Assembly: GCA_003762715.1 (NCBI GenBank)
Contig: RIBJ01000040.1
Span: 1-64,000, forward strand
Source of the DNA: Muribaculaceae bacterium Isolate-104 (HZI)
GTDB taxonomy: Bacteria; Bacteroidota; Bacteroidia; Bacteroidales; Muribaculaceae
Length of the DNA: 64,000 bases
Reading direction: 5' to 3'
Positions 26,883-36,077 of this stretch are shown in pieces. A model generated the notes under the pieces. That model did not search any database and was not told where the DNA came from. It saw nothing but the letters and a program-made list of their open reading frames with translations. Numbering within the stretch: position 1 is the first letter of the stretch; the number at the start of each line of letters is the position of its first letter. The position numbers and the translations under genes were made by a program.

Positions 26883-26888
26883 TCGCTT

Positions 26889-28253
26889 ATGGAAACTTTT
26901 CTCATAAAAGCCGCCCAGCTTGTAGTGGCATTGGCTTTTCTGGTAATAATACACGAATTCGGACACTACATAATTGCCCGGGCGTTCGGCATAAAAGTTG
27001 AAAAATTTTATCTGTTTTTCAACCCCTGGTTCTCACTCGCCAAATGGAAACCGAAGAAAAAAAGTATCAGATTTGACAAAAACGGCAACGAAAAGGCTTC
27101 GTGGCGCGACACCGAGTACGGAATAGGCTGGCTGCCGCTCGGAGGCTATGTGAAAATTGCCGGAATGATAGACGAGAGCATGGACAAGGAGCAGCTCGCC
27201 AAGCCGGCACAGCCCTGGGAATTCAGGTCAAAGGAGGCTTACAAGCGCCTTCTCGTGATGCTCGGCGGAGTGATTTTCAATTTTATTCTCGCCATAATCA
27301 TATATGCGGGCATAGCGTGGCACTGGGGCAACAAATACATACCGTTTGACAAGGCTTACGAGGGAATGGATTTTGTGCCGGCGGCTCAGGAAATCGGATT
27401 CCGCAACGGCGACATACCCCTCACCGCCGACGGCGAGAAGATTGATGCGTCTAATGCCGACTTCATGTACCACATGGCTGCCGCCAAAGAGGTCAAGGTG
27501 CTGCGAAACCACACAGACACAGTGACGATAAATGTGCCGAAAGAATTCATATTGAAGCTCAACGAGAGCGAAGAGTTCCTGTCATACCGCATACCGGCGT
27601 TCATAGCACGCCTGCAGCCGGGCGAAGCCGCCGAAAAAGCCGGCATGAAAGAGGGCGACCGCATTGTTGCCGTGGGCAACACCCCTACCCCTTCTTTCAC
27701 CGAACTTACTCCGGCTCTGCTTGAACACGCCGGCAAGGAATGCGACATAACGGTTATGCGCGACGGCAAGACTCTCACACTTGCCGCAACTCCGTCGGAA
27801 ACAGGCAAACTCGGATTTCAGATAATGCCCCTGACCGAAATATACCCCACGGTCTCTGTGCGCTACAACATTATAGAATCAGTGCCGCAGGGGTGGGCTT
27901 TAGGCACCGGCACCCTGACAAACTACGTCAACTCGATGAAATATGTGTTCACGTCCGACGGGGCGAAAAGCATCGGCGGGTTCGGAGCCATCGGCAACAT
28001 GTTTCCGGAAAAATGGAACTGGTACAGTTTCTGGCAGATAACCGCATTTCTGTCGGTAGCGCTCGCTTTCATGAACATAATCCCGATTCCGGGTCTTGAC
28101 GGCGGACACGTCATGTTCCTGCTCTATGAAGTGATTACCCGGCGCAAACCGAGCGACAAGGTTCTGGAGTATGCCCAATACGCCGGCATGGCATTCCTGC
28201 TGCTCCTGCTCCTGTATGCCAACGGCATGGACATAATCAGAGCTGTGCTCTAA
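26889..28253 (+). CDS. rseP: RseP-type site-2 metalloprotease
   Basis: This is an inner-membrane zinc protease that performs intramembrane cleavage, for example of anti-sigma factors or signal-peptide remnants. The 454-residue protein has the 'HEFGH' motif at residues 22-26 in the first membrane helix, one recognisable PDZ domain in the middle ('GEAAEKAGMKEGDRIVAVGN'), and the second catalytic motif 'NIIPIPGLDGGHVMF' near residue 395, followed by C-terminal membrane helices. All catalytic residues are present. It is located between dxr and an rRNA methyltransferase gene. An ECF sigma/anti-sigma pair elsewhere in this window is a conceivable client, but nothing links them directly. Confidence 0.95.
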   Translation: METFLIKAAQLVVALAFLVIIHEFGHYIIARAFGIKVEKFYLFFNPWFSLAKWKPKKKSIRFDKNGNEKASWRDTEYGIGWLPLGGYVKIAGMIDESMDKEQLAKPAQPWEFRSKEAYKRLLVMLGGVIFNFILAIIIYAGIAWHWGNKYIPFDKAYEGMDFVPAAQEIGFRNGDIPLTADGEKIDASNADFMYHMAAAKEVKVLRNHTDTVTINVPKEFILKLNESEEFLSYRIPAFIARLQPGEAAEKAGMKEGDRIVAVGNTPTPSFTELTPALLEHAGKECDITVMRDGKTLTLAATPSETGKLGFQIMPLTEIYPTVSVRYNIIESVPQGWALGTGTLTNYVNSMKYVFTSDGAKSIGGFGAIGNMFPEKWNWYSFWQITAFLSVALAFMNIIPIPGLDGGHVMFLLYEVITRRKPSDKVLEYAQYAGMAFLLLLLLYANGMDIIRAVL

Positions 28254-28275
28254 GAAACATTTAACAACTACAACA

Positions 28276-29460
28276 ATGAGCGACAAAACCATACGCCTTC
28301 GCAAAGGCAAAGAAGAGTCTCTTGAAAGATTTCATCCGTGGGTATTCTCCGGAGCCATTGAATCTATGCCGGAAGACATAGACGAGGGTGACATAGTCAA
28401 TGTGGTGTCCCATTCCGGCGCCTTGCTCGGAAAAGGACACTACCAGATCGGGAGCATAGCAGTAAGAATGCTCACATCCGACAACACTCCGGTTGACGAG
28501 GCTTTCTACACCTCTAGACTCGAACACGCATGGTCATTGCGCCGCAACCTCGGGCTTATCAACGGCAAAGAGAGCGCGTTTAGGCTTGTTCATGGCGAAG
28601 GCGATTTCCTGCCCGGACTTGTAATTGACATCTACGGAAAAACCGCCGTAATGCAGGCTCACTCTCCGGGAATGCACTTTGCCCGCAACATTATTGCAAA
28701 GGCACTCACCGCCATAGAAAACGGACGTATAAAGAATGTCTATTACAAATCTGAAACCACCCTGCCTTACAAAGCGAGTCTCGACCCGCAAAACCAATAT
28801 ATAATAGGTGGATTCGACACCGATGTGGCAGAAGAGAACGGACTCAAGTTTCGAGTGGACTGGCTCAAAGGTCAGAAAACCGGTTTTTTTGTCGACCAGC
28901 GCGACAACCGGTCTATGCTCGAGCGTTTCAGCAAAGGAAGAAAAGTGCTGAACATGTTCTGCTACACCGGTGGATTTTCTGTATACGCCATGAGAGGCGG
29001 TGCCGAAAAAGTCGTATCGGTAGACAGCTCTGAAAAAGCGATAAGCCTCACAGAAGCCAATATAGCGCTGAACTTCCCCGGCGACACCCGCCACGAAGCG
29101 GTTGCCGAAGACGCGTTCAAATACCTGTCGGCAATGCCTGCCGGAAGTTTCGACCTCATTGTACTTGACCCGCCTGCGTTTGCAAAGCACCGCTCGGCTA
29201 TCCGCAACGCATTGCGGGGCTACCAGAGACTCAACGCCAAGGCTATCGAAAAAATAGCCCCCGGCGGCATACTGTTCACCTTCTCATGCTCTCAGGCGAT
29301 AACAAAAGAACAGTTCCGCCTTGCGGTATTCTCGGCATGTGCCCAGACAAGGCGCAAAGTGAGGATCCTGCACCAGCTCACCCAGCCGGCAGACCACCCG
29401 GTAAACATATACCACCCCGAAGGTGAGTACCTCAAAGGACTAATATTATACATAGAATAA
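28276..29460 (+). CDS. rlmI: class I SAM-dependent rRNA methyltransferase, RlmI-type
   Basis: RlmI-type enzymes make 5-methylcytosine in 23S rRNA. The 394-residue protein, the same size as E. coli RlmI, has an N-terminal PUA domain (about 1-75), a small central domain, and a Rossmann methyltransferase domain with the SAM motif 'VLNMFCYTGGFSVYA' near residue 223 and 'DLIVLDPPAF' near 295. The late 'FTFSCSQAI' supplies the catalytic-region cysteine typical of the family. The exact target base is inferred from family only. Confidence 0.88.
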   Translation: MSDKTIRLRKGKEESLERFHPWVFSGAIESMPEDIDEGDIVNVVSHSGALLGKGHYQIGSIAVRMLTSDNTPVDEAFYTSRLEHAWSLRRNLGLINGKESAFRLVHGEGDFLPGLVIDIYGKTAVMQAHSPGMHFARNIIAKALTAIENGRIKNVYYKSETTLPYKASLDPQNQYIIGGFDTDVAEENGLKFRVDWLKGQKTGFFVDQRDNRSMLERFSKGRKVLNMFCYTGGFSVYAMRGGAEKVVSVDSSEKAISLTEANIALNFPGDTRHEAVAEDAFKYLSAMPAGSFDLIVLDPPAFAKHRSAIRNALRGYQRLNAKAIEKIAPGGILFTFSCSQAITKEQFRLAVFSACAQTRRKVRILHQLTQPADHPVNIYHPEGEYLKGLILYIE

Positions 29461-29465
29461 ACATC

Positions 29466-31475
29466 ATGACATCACTTTTACTGAGAACCGCGGCTGCCCT
29501 TGCAGTCATCGGCTCTTCATCAGCTATGGCAAAAGACAACAACGACTTCGACTACACTGTCGACCGGTTCGCCGACATAGAGGTACTCCGCTACCGTGTG
29601 CCCGGATTCGAGGAACTGCCCCTCCAGCAGAAAAAACTCGTGTACTATCTCACCGAAGCGGCTCTCTACGGCAGAGACATCCTCTGGGATCAGAACAACA
29701 AATACAATCTGCAGCTGCGCGATTTGCTCGAAAACATATACAAATCGTATGACGGCGACAAAAACAACCCGCAGTTCAAGGCTTTTGAAACATACCTCAA
29801 ACAGGTTGAGTTCGGCAACGGCATCCACCACCATTACTCAATGGACAAATTCACCCCGGCTTTTACCCGTGAATTCTTTGCCGACCGAGTGTCCCGACTG
29901 CCTAAAGACAAACAGCCGGAAAACGCCGACATCCTCACAAAACTAATTTTCGACCCCGCCTTCATGGCAAAGAAAGTAAATCAGGCTGAAGGTGAGGATC
30001 TGATTATGACATCTGCCAACAACCTCTACGAAGGTGTGACACAGGCAGAGGTCGAGGCATACTTCGCCGCGATAAAAGACACCACCGACACCACACCGGT
30101 GATGTACGGACTAAACACCCGCGTGACAAAGGATGACGACGGCAACGTCATTGAACAGCAGTACAAGGTTGGAGGTCTCTACTCAGATGCCATAGTAAAG
30201 ATTGTCGAAAACCTTGAAAAGGCTTCCGCCCTCGCCGAAAATCAGGCTCAGCGCGCAGCCATAGACAAACTCATACAATACTACAAATCGGGCGACCTCA
30301 AAGACTTTGACGAATACTCCATACTGTGGACTGCCGACACAGGCTCGCGCGTAGACTTCATAAACGGCTTCATAGAAAGCTACGATGACCCGTTGGGCAT
30401 GACCGGCTCATGGGAATCCATTGTCAACTTCAAGAACCTCGAAGCATCTCACCGCACAGAAATTATCAGCGACAACGCACAGTGGTTCGAGTCTCACTCA
30501 CCCGTTGACCCGCGCTTCCGCAAAGACGAGGTGAAAGGAGTTACAGCCAAGGTAATCACTGCCGCAATACTTGCCGGCGACTCCTACCCCGCCACCCCGA
30601 TTGGCATCAACCTGCCAAACTCCAACTGGATTCGCGCCGCCCACGGCTCAAAAAGCGTCACTATCGAAAACATAACGCAGGCGTATGACGAAGCGTCACA
30701 CGGCAACGGTTTCAACGAAGAGTTTGTCGACGACCCGGCTATGAGAGACATGATGGACAAATACCTCTTCATCACCGACAACCTGCACACCGACCTGCAC
30801 GAATGTCTCGGTCACGCGTCCGGCAAACTGCTGCCCGGCGTTGACCCCGACGCACTAAAAGCCCATGGCTCAACACTTGAGGAAGCCCGCGCCGACCTGT
30901 TTGCCCTCTACTATATCGCTGACCCCAAACTCGTTGAACTCGGACTGATTGACAATCCCGATGCATACAAGCCCCAGTACTACAAATATCTTCTTAACGG
31001 ACTCATGACACAGCTCATGCGCATAGAGCCGGGCAAGGATGTGGAGGAAGCGCACATGCGCAACCGCAAACTAATCTCGGAATGGGTTCTGGAGCAAGGA
31101 GCGGCAAACAACGTGGTATCTCTTGAAAACAAAAACGGCAAAACGTATGTCAGAGTCAACGACTACCCTGCCCTGAGAAACCTTTTCGGACAGCTCCTCG
31201 CTGAAATACAGCGCATCAAGAGCGAAGGCGACTACGAAACAGGCGCCGCACTTGTGGAAAAATACGGCGTGAAGGTAGACCCCGCGCTGCACCGCGAAGT
31301 ACTCGACCGCTACGCAAACCTATCCATAGCACCTTACAAAGGCTTTGTAAACCCCGTTTATACCCCTGTGACAGACAACAACGGCAATATAACCGACATA
31401 ACAGTGTCTTATTCGGAAGACTACCTGCCGCAGATGTTCCGCTATTCGGAAAACTACGGCACTCTCGGCAAATAA
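29466..31475 (+). CDS. dipeptidyl peptidase III (M49 zinc peptidase)
   Basis: DPP III removes dipeptides from the N-terminus of small peptides. The 669-residue protein has a signal peptide (about residues 1-22), so it is probably periplasmic. The zinc motif is 'HECLGH' at residues 445-450 and the third ligand lies in 'EEARADLFALYY' at about 472. The Cys inside the zinc motif is a Bacteroides-type variant of the eukaryotic HELLGH. It starts 5 bp after the methyltransferase gene and is the last gene before a strong terminator, so the dxr-rseP-rlmI-DPP III genes form one operon. Confidence 0.93.
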   Translation: MTSLLLRTAAALAVIGSSSAMAKDNNDFDYTVDRFADIEVLRYRVPGFEELPLQQKKLVYYLTEAALYGRDILWDQNNKYNLQLRDLLENIYKSYDGDKNNPQFKAFETYLKQVEFGNGIHHHYSMDKFTPAFTREFFADRVSRLPKDKQPENADILTKLIFDPAFMAKKVNQAEGEDLIMTSANNLYEGVTQAEVEAYFAAIKDTTDTTPVMYGLNTRVTKDDDGNVIEQQYKVGGLYSDAIVKIVENLEKASALAENQAQRAAIDKLIQYYKSGDLKDFDEYSILWTADTGSRVDFINGFIESYDDPLGMTGSWESIVNFKNLEASHRTEIISDNAQWFESHSPVDPRFRKDEVKGVTAKVITAAILAGDSYPATPIGINLPNSNWIRAAHGSKSVTIENITQAYDEASHGNGFNEEFVDDPAMRDMMDKYLFITDNLHTDLHECLGHASGKLLPGVDPDALKAHGSTLEEARADLFALYYIADPKLVELGLIDNPDAYKPQYYKYLLNGLMTQLMRIEPGKDVEEAHMRNRKLISEWVLEQGAANNVVSLENKNGKTYVRVNDYPALRNLFGQLLAEIQRIKSEGDYETGAALVEKYGVKVDPALHREVLDRYANLSIAPYKGFVNPVYTPVTDNNGNITDITVSYSEDYLPQMFRYSENYGTLGK

Positions 31476-31495
31476 CCAACCGTCCGGCAAAAAAC

Positions 31496-31528
31496 AAGGG
31501 CTGTCATCACGACAGCCCTTTTGTTTTT
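31496..31528 (+). terminator. terminator of the dxr operon
   Basis: AAGGGCTGTC (31496-31505) and GACAGCCCTT (31511-31520) form a perfect 10-bp stem with a 5-nt loop, followed by TTGTTTTT. Confidence 0.92.
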
Positions 31529-31724
31529 AACCTTAAATCTAATACCATGAAAAAACACAGTGCAAATATAGTAATTACACTATCTAAACACCCTAGCGGC
31601 ATTGCAGTTCACCAAATATCAATCACTTAACATAATTTAACCATATTCTCCCCTTAACTTTTGTAATTTTACAGCCTAAACAGTATAATCAGCACACCAC
31701 AATACAAATATACCCCTGCTCGTG

Positions 31725-32435
31725 ATGAGAAAAAAAATATTGGTCATCGATGACGAAGAAGCGCTTTGCGAGATTCTTAAATTCAACCTCCAGAAGGACG
31801 GCTACGAAGTTGACTGCTGCTACAGCGCCGAGGAAGCTCTCGCAAAAGACCTGTCAGGCTACTCGCTGATGCTCGTGGACATCATGATGGAGCGCATAAG
31901 CGGCTTTGATTTCGCAACAAGAGTACGAAACAACTCCGCAACCGAAGAAATACCCATAATATTCTGCTCCGCGCTCTCCGGCGAGGACGACACTGTTACC
32001 GGGCTGAACATCGGCGCCGACGACTACATAACAAAACCCTTTGTCATAAGCGAAGTGCTCGCCCGCGTCCGTGCCGTGCTCAGGCGTAGCAACCCGTCAA
32101 AACAATGGTCAATGTCATCCGAGCCCGATGAATATGAACCCGACGTGACTTTTGAAAGCCTGAGGATAGACCGTAATGAAAAGCTCTGCTACCTCAACGG
32201 AGTGGAGGTAAACCTTACAAAAACCGAATTTGACATACTCCTGTACCTGCTCACACACAGAAACCGCATTTTCTCGCGCGAGGAGCTGCTCAAAGAGGTG
32301 TGGGACAGCGGCGTTGTGGTCACAAACCGCACTATTGACACAAACATTGCCCGACTTAGAAAAAAAATCGGACCTTACGGCAACAACATAGTCACACGCC
32401 TCGGCTTCGGTTATGGTTTCAAAGAGACGGTTTAG
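31725..32435 (+). CDS. OmpR/PhoB-family response regulator (RprY-like)
   Basis: This is a DNA-binding response regulator of 236 residues from ATG 31725; a GTG directly upstream (31722) would add one residue. The receiver domain has Asp9/Asp10, the phosphoacceptor Asp52 in 'LMLVDIMME', and Lys in 'DDYITKPF'. The C-terminal winged helix has 'LTKTEFDILLYLLTHRNRIF' and ends 'VTRLGFGYGF'. Its closest described relatives by gene pairing are RprY of Bacteroides and Porphyromonas. The 3' end overlaps the sensor kinase gene by 23 bp. Targets cannot be read from the sequence. Confidence 0.92.
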   Translation: MRKKILVIDDEEALCEILKFNLQKDGYEVDCCYSAEEALAKDLSGYSLMLVDIMMERISGFDFATRVRNNSATEEIPIIFCSALSGEDDTVTGLNIGADDYITKPFVISEVLARVRAVLRRSNPSKQWSMSSEPDEYEPDVTFESLRIDRNEKLCYLNGVEVNLTKTEFDILLYLLTHRNRIFSREELLKEVWDSGVVVTNRTIDTNIARLRKKIGPYGNNIVTRLGFGYGFKETV

Positions 32436-33876
32436 TTACAGGTGGCGGTTGTTCATCCCCATGACCGGGATTTTGTGGGCAATCGTCGCTGTGCTGGTGA
32501 TATACCAGTACAAACGCGAGGTTAACTACCGCACCGAAGCGCTGAAAAGCCAGCTTGACGTTATCAGCAAGCGCCTCATTGACGCTTACGACCGAAACAT
32601 CGACATGAGGCAGTTCATGAACTTTGTCAACACCTACTTTGACAACGAACTCCTCTCGGAAGCATCCGTTTGCGTATACGACAGCCAGACAGGTCGGCTC
32701 GAATACTCCGCAGGACTTCCTGTGCTCCACGACTTCTCCGAAGCCGCACTCAGACCCGAATTCAACGAAGCCGCCGAATCGGGCGTCGGAGAAACACTGA
32801 GCGAAGACAAAGACGGCACCCTGTTCTACTACAAGGCGCTGAAAAGCGATGACGGAAAAATATATGTGCACACATTTGCCCCCTACACGGTAGGCATTAC
32901 TGACGCTATCGCCACCGAACCCGATTTCTGGCTGATTATCGCAACCATGATAATCATAGTCACCTTTCTCGGCTACCTCTCGACAAGCTATCTCACCAGA
33001 AACGTAACCCTGCTGCGCGACTTTGCCAACAAAGCCGCCGAAGGCAAGGTTGAAGCCGACACTTCGCGATTTCCCCACGACGAACTCGGCGACATTTCAC
33101 GCCAGATTGTAAAACTATATATAGAAAAAGACGAAGCGGTGGAGCGTAGCGAGCGCGAACACCAGATTGCCCTCCACGCAATCGAAGACAAAGCCCGCAC
33201 AAAAAAACAGCTCACAAACAACATAAACCACGAGCTGAAAACCCCGATTGGCGTCATAAAAGGCTACATAGACACTATAATGTCCAACCCCGACATGGAC
33301 GAAGACACCAGAAACCGGTTCATGACCCGCACCCAGGAAAACGTAGAGCGTCTGTGCAGCCTCCTTAACGATGTCAGCGAAATAACCCACCTCGAGGACG
33401 GCGCCGGCAACATTCCCCTTACAGAAGTCGACTTCCACGACATTGTATTTACAATTGAGAGCGACCTCAGGGCTACAGGCATCGCAGGAAACATGAAGTT
33501 CACCTACGACCTGCCGTTTGACTGCACCGTAAAAGGAAACGCCGGGCTGCTGTCCGGTCTGGTTTCAAACCTTATCAAAAACGCCGTGCAGCACTCGCGC
33601 GGCACAGAAATGGGGCTGCGCATGGTTGTTGAATCCGAAAAATACTACACATTCAGCTTCTACGACAACGGAACCGGTGTCGATGCCGAACACCTGCCCC
33701 ACCTCTTCGAACGATTCTACCGCATTGACGCCGGGCGCTCCCGAAAAGTCGGGGGCACAGGACTCGGTTTGCCAATCGTCAAAAGCACAGTCGAAGCCTT
33801 AGGCGGCAGCATTTCCGTACACAACCGCACCGGGTGCGGACTTGAGTTCGTTTTCACCCTGAAAAAATGGAATTAA
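32413..33876 (+). CDS. sensor histidine kinase (RprX-like)
   Basis: This is a membrane sensor kinase of 487 residues partnered with the preceding response regulator. Two membrane helices at about 12-32 and 172-193 flank a periplasmic sensor domain of about 140 residues. A HAMP-like region follows, then the dimerisation helix with His273 in 'NNINHELKTPIGVIKGY'. The ATPase domain has 'NLIKNAVQHS' (N box), 'DNGTGVD' (G1), 'FERFYRID' (F box) and 'GGTGLGLPIV' (G2). All motifs are intact, so it should be active. The signal is unknown. The overlap with the regulator gene suggests coupled translation. Confidence 0.93.
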   Translation: MVSKRRFSYRWRLFIPMTGILWAIVAVLVIYQYKREVNYRTEALKSQLDVISKRLIDAYDRNIDMRQFMNFVNTYFDNELLSEASVCVYDSQTGRLEYSAGLPVLHDFSEAALRPEFNEAAESGVGETLSEDKDGTLFYYKALKSDDGKIYVHTFAPYTVGITDAIATEPDFWLIIATMIIIVTFLGYLSTSYLTRNVTLLRDFANKAAEGKVEADTSRFPHDELGDISRQIVKLYIEKDEAVERSEREHQIALHAIEDKARTKKQLTNNINHELKTPIGVIKGYIDTIMSNPDMDEDTRNRFMTRTQENVERLCSLLNDVSEITHLEDGAGNIPLTEVDFHDIVFTIESDLRATGIAGNMKFTYDLPFDCTVKGNAGLLSGLVSNLIKNAVQHSRGTEMGLRMVVESEKYYTFSFYDNGTGVDAEHLPHLFERFYRIDAGRSRKVGGTGLGLPIVKSTVEALGGSISVHNRTGCGLEFVFTLKKWN

Positions 33877-33935
33877 CATTCCCAAAAGTGTTAAAAAACG
33901 GTGCCTCTACTCGCTGTAACTAAATTGTAACCCGA

Positions 33936-33971
33936 TTGAAACTCCCGGGTAACATAGTGCCATTATCTTTG
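33936..33971 (+). promoter_or_regulatory. promoter upstream of the possible small RNA
   Basis: TATCTTTGC at 33964-33972 is a strong -7 match. TTG at 33936-33938 could be the -33 box, but the spacing of 25 bp is slightly long. Confidence 0.5.
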
Positions 33972-33977
33972 CATCAT

Positions 33978-34121
33978 CAACAAGAAAAAATCTCGCTTAG
34001 ATAATAAGATATAGAATCTATACCTTACAATCAGAAAAAACATTATCGCATAATAGTAATTAAGAGTATACAAAAAACCTTGCGCGCGGAATGTCGACCG
34101 ACATCACCGCGCGAACTTTTT
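33978..34121 (+). ncRNA. possible small RNA or leader RNA
   Basis: A transcript starting about 7 bp after the -7 box at 33964-33971 would run about 140 nt and stop at the intrinsic terminator 34083-34121, before the U32 start codon at 34175. It contains a small TATAG/CTATA hairpin in the AT-rich 5' half and no ORF of note. It may be a free small RNA or an attenuated leader of the U32-galE genes. I do not recognise a known RNA family. Confidence 0.4.
34083..34121 (+). terminator. terminator-like hairpin before the U32 gene
   Basis: CGCGCGG (34083-34089) pairs with CCGCGCG (34107-34113), and ATGTC (34091-34095) with GACAT (34100-34104) inside. TTTTT follows at 34117-34121. It points towards the U32 gene that starts 54 bp later. 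Confidence 0.75.
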
Positions 34122-34174
34122 AAAAGCACCACGGTTATTACTACTCTACAATTACACTGCGTTCGCCATACATC

Positions 34175-36025
34175 ATGACCAAGATTCGCCAAATAGAACT
34201 GCTGGCTCCGGCAAAGAACGCCGACATTGCCATCGAAGCTATTCGCCACGGAGCCGACGCCGTTTACATCGGAGCCCCGACAAACGGAGCCAGAGCCGCC
34301 GCCGCAAACAGCATTGACGACATTGCCCGGGTCACCGACTTCGCCCACCTTTACAACGCCCGCGTGTACGCGACTGTCAACACTGTCGTATACGAACACG
34401 AGCTCAGGCAAGTGGAGCGCATGATACGCTCTCTATATAATATAGGTGTAGACGCAATAATTGCTCAGGACCTCGGCATACTGCGCATGGACATCCCCCC
34501 TATCGCCATGCACGCCAGCACACAATGCGACACCCGCACCCCGGAAAAAGCCAGATTTCTTGAAGCATGCGGTTTCAGCCAGATTGTTCCCGCACGAGAA
34601 CTGACCATTGAGGAAACCGCCGATATATGCGCTGCAGTAAACATACCTGTGGAAGTATTTGTACACGGCGCGCTGTGCGTCAGCTACAGCGGAGACTGCT
34701 ACGCCAGCTTTGCCGCTACCGACAGAAGCGCAAACCGCGGAGAATGTGCGCAGATATGTCGCCTCCCCTACTCGCTTTACGACCGCAACGGCAACACCCT
34801 CATAGCCGACAAGCACCTCCTATCCCTCAAGGATTTGAACCGGTCGGCTCACCTTGCCCGGCTGCTCGATGCCGGTGTCACTTCCTTCAAAATCGAAGGG
34901 CGGCTTAAAGACTCGTCGTATGTTAAAAACGTCGTAGCAGCCTACCGCAAAGCTCTTGACACCATAATCGATTCTCACCCGGACGCTTACACCCGCTCAA
35001 GCTCAGGCTGCCCGGAACTCTCATTCACCCCCGCACTTGAAAAAAGTTTCAACCGTGGTTTCACCACCTACTTCACCGCCGGGGCTCAGCCCGAAAGCAA
35101 AATTGCCTCATTTGACTCTCCCAAGTGGACCGGCGAGCCGATAGCCAAGGTGACTCGAATCGGCAACGGGTGGATAGACATTGACACCGACCGACCCGTG
35201 GCTAACGGAGACGGACTCGGCTACTTTGACAAAGAAGGCAGATTCTGCGGCTTCAGAGTCAACCGCGCGGAAGGCTCAAGAATTTTCCCTGCCAAGAACA
35301 TTGAAGTGACCCGCGGCACACAGCTGTACAGAAACAATGACAAAATATGGGAAGACACCCTCGCAAGACCCACGGCAACCCGCACCATAGACATAGTCAT
35401 GACACTGCGCGCAACACCCTCCTGCGTAACGCTTGACATAGAAGACTCCGACTCAAACACCCTGACCGTGGCTGAGCCTTGCGAACTTTCACCCGCAAAA
35501 GTGTCACAGACAGAAAAACGCCGCGAAATCCTCGCCCGCACAGGCGATACAATATACAAAGCCACTCATATCAGCGACCTTGCAGGCAACCTGTTTGTCC
35601 CCGCATCCACACTCACAAGGCTGCGCCGCGACGCGCTCACGGCACTCGACTCGCTCAGACGCACGCGCCACAAATACATCTACCGCAGCCCGATGAAGCC
35701 CGACATGTGCCAACTGCCCGGCAACAAGCATCTGACCTACGAGGAAAACATCGCCAACTCGCTCGCCCGCGAGGTGTACACAGCCGCCGGAGCCACTAAA
35801 ATAGACCCCGCGCTCGAATGTCGCCGCTCACCGGTGGAGAACGGCACACGCGTCATGACCACCCGCTACTGCCTGCGCCGCGAGTGCGGCAGATGTCTCC
35901 GCACCCCGGAAGGCTCTAAATGGGTCGGTCCGCTTACTCTCAAATCAGGCAACTGCACTTTTAGCCTTGATTTCGACTGCAAAGAATGCAGGATGCACTT
36001 GAATTATTGCAAAAACCGCGAATAA
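34175..36025 (+). CDS. U32-family protein, probable RNA hydroxylation enzyme
   Basis: This 616-residue protein belongs to peptidase family U32, whose bacterial members TrhP and RlhA take part in hydroxylating tRNA uridine-34 or 23S rRNA cytidine rather than proteolysis. The N-terminal TIM-barrel-like region starts 'IELLAPAKNADIAIEAIRHGADAVYIG'-style and contains the family cysteines in 'HGALCVSYSGDCYAS' and 'NRGECAQICRLPY', with 'SFKIEGRLKDSSYV' following. The extra C-terminal region (RlhA-like length) ends in a second Cys cluster (RRECGRC, DFDCKECRMHLNYC) that could bind metal or iron-sulfur. Which RNA it modifies is not decidable here. Confidence 0.88.
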   Translation: MTKIRQIELLAPAKNADIAIEAIRHGADAVYIGAPTNGARAAAANSIDDIARVTDFAHLYNARVYATVNTVVYEHELRQVERMIRSLYNIGVDAIIAQDLGILRMDIPPIAMHASTQCDTRTPEKARFLEACGFSQIVPARELTIEETADICAAVNIPVEVFVHGALCVSYSGDCYASFAATDRSANRGECAQICRLPYSLYDRNGNTLIADKHLLSLKDLNRSAHLARLLDAGVTSFKIEGRLKDSSYVKNVVAAYRKALDTIIDSHPDAYTRSSSGCPELSFTPALEKSFNRGFTTYFTAGAQPESKIASFDSPKWTGEPIAKVTRIGNGWIDIDTDRPVANGDGLGYFDKEGRFCGFRVNRAEGSRIFPAKNIEVTRGTQLYRNNDKIWEDTLARPTATRTIDIVMTLRATPSCVTLDIEDSDSNTLTVAEPCELSPAKVSQTEKRREILARTGDTIYKATHISDLAGNLFVPASTLTRLRRDALTALDSLRRTRHKYIYRSPMKPDMCQLPGNKHLTYEENIANSLAREVYTAAGATKIDPALECRRSPVENGTRVMTTRYCLRRECGRCLRTPEGSKWVGPLTLKSGNCTFSLDFDCKECRMHLNYCKNRE

Positions 36026-36077
36026 TCTTTACTTTTGCAAGTAGTTAACATAAAGCATACGCTTAAATCAACCGAAT

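Larger units (their letters stand above)
33877..34174. other. intergenic region with promoter and terminator-like unit
   Basis: This region of nearly 300 bp holds no protein gene. It contains a Bacteroidetes -7 box (33964-33971), about 110 nt of AT-rich sequence, and a GC-rich hairpin with a T-run (34083-34121), all before the U32 gene at 34175. Confidence 0.6.

Noticed and set aside
31547-31630. 27-codon ORF between the dxr terminator and the response regulator
   Set aside because: Right after a terminator, without recognisable signal, family or coding bias; likely chance.
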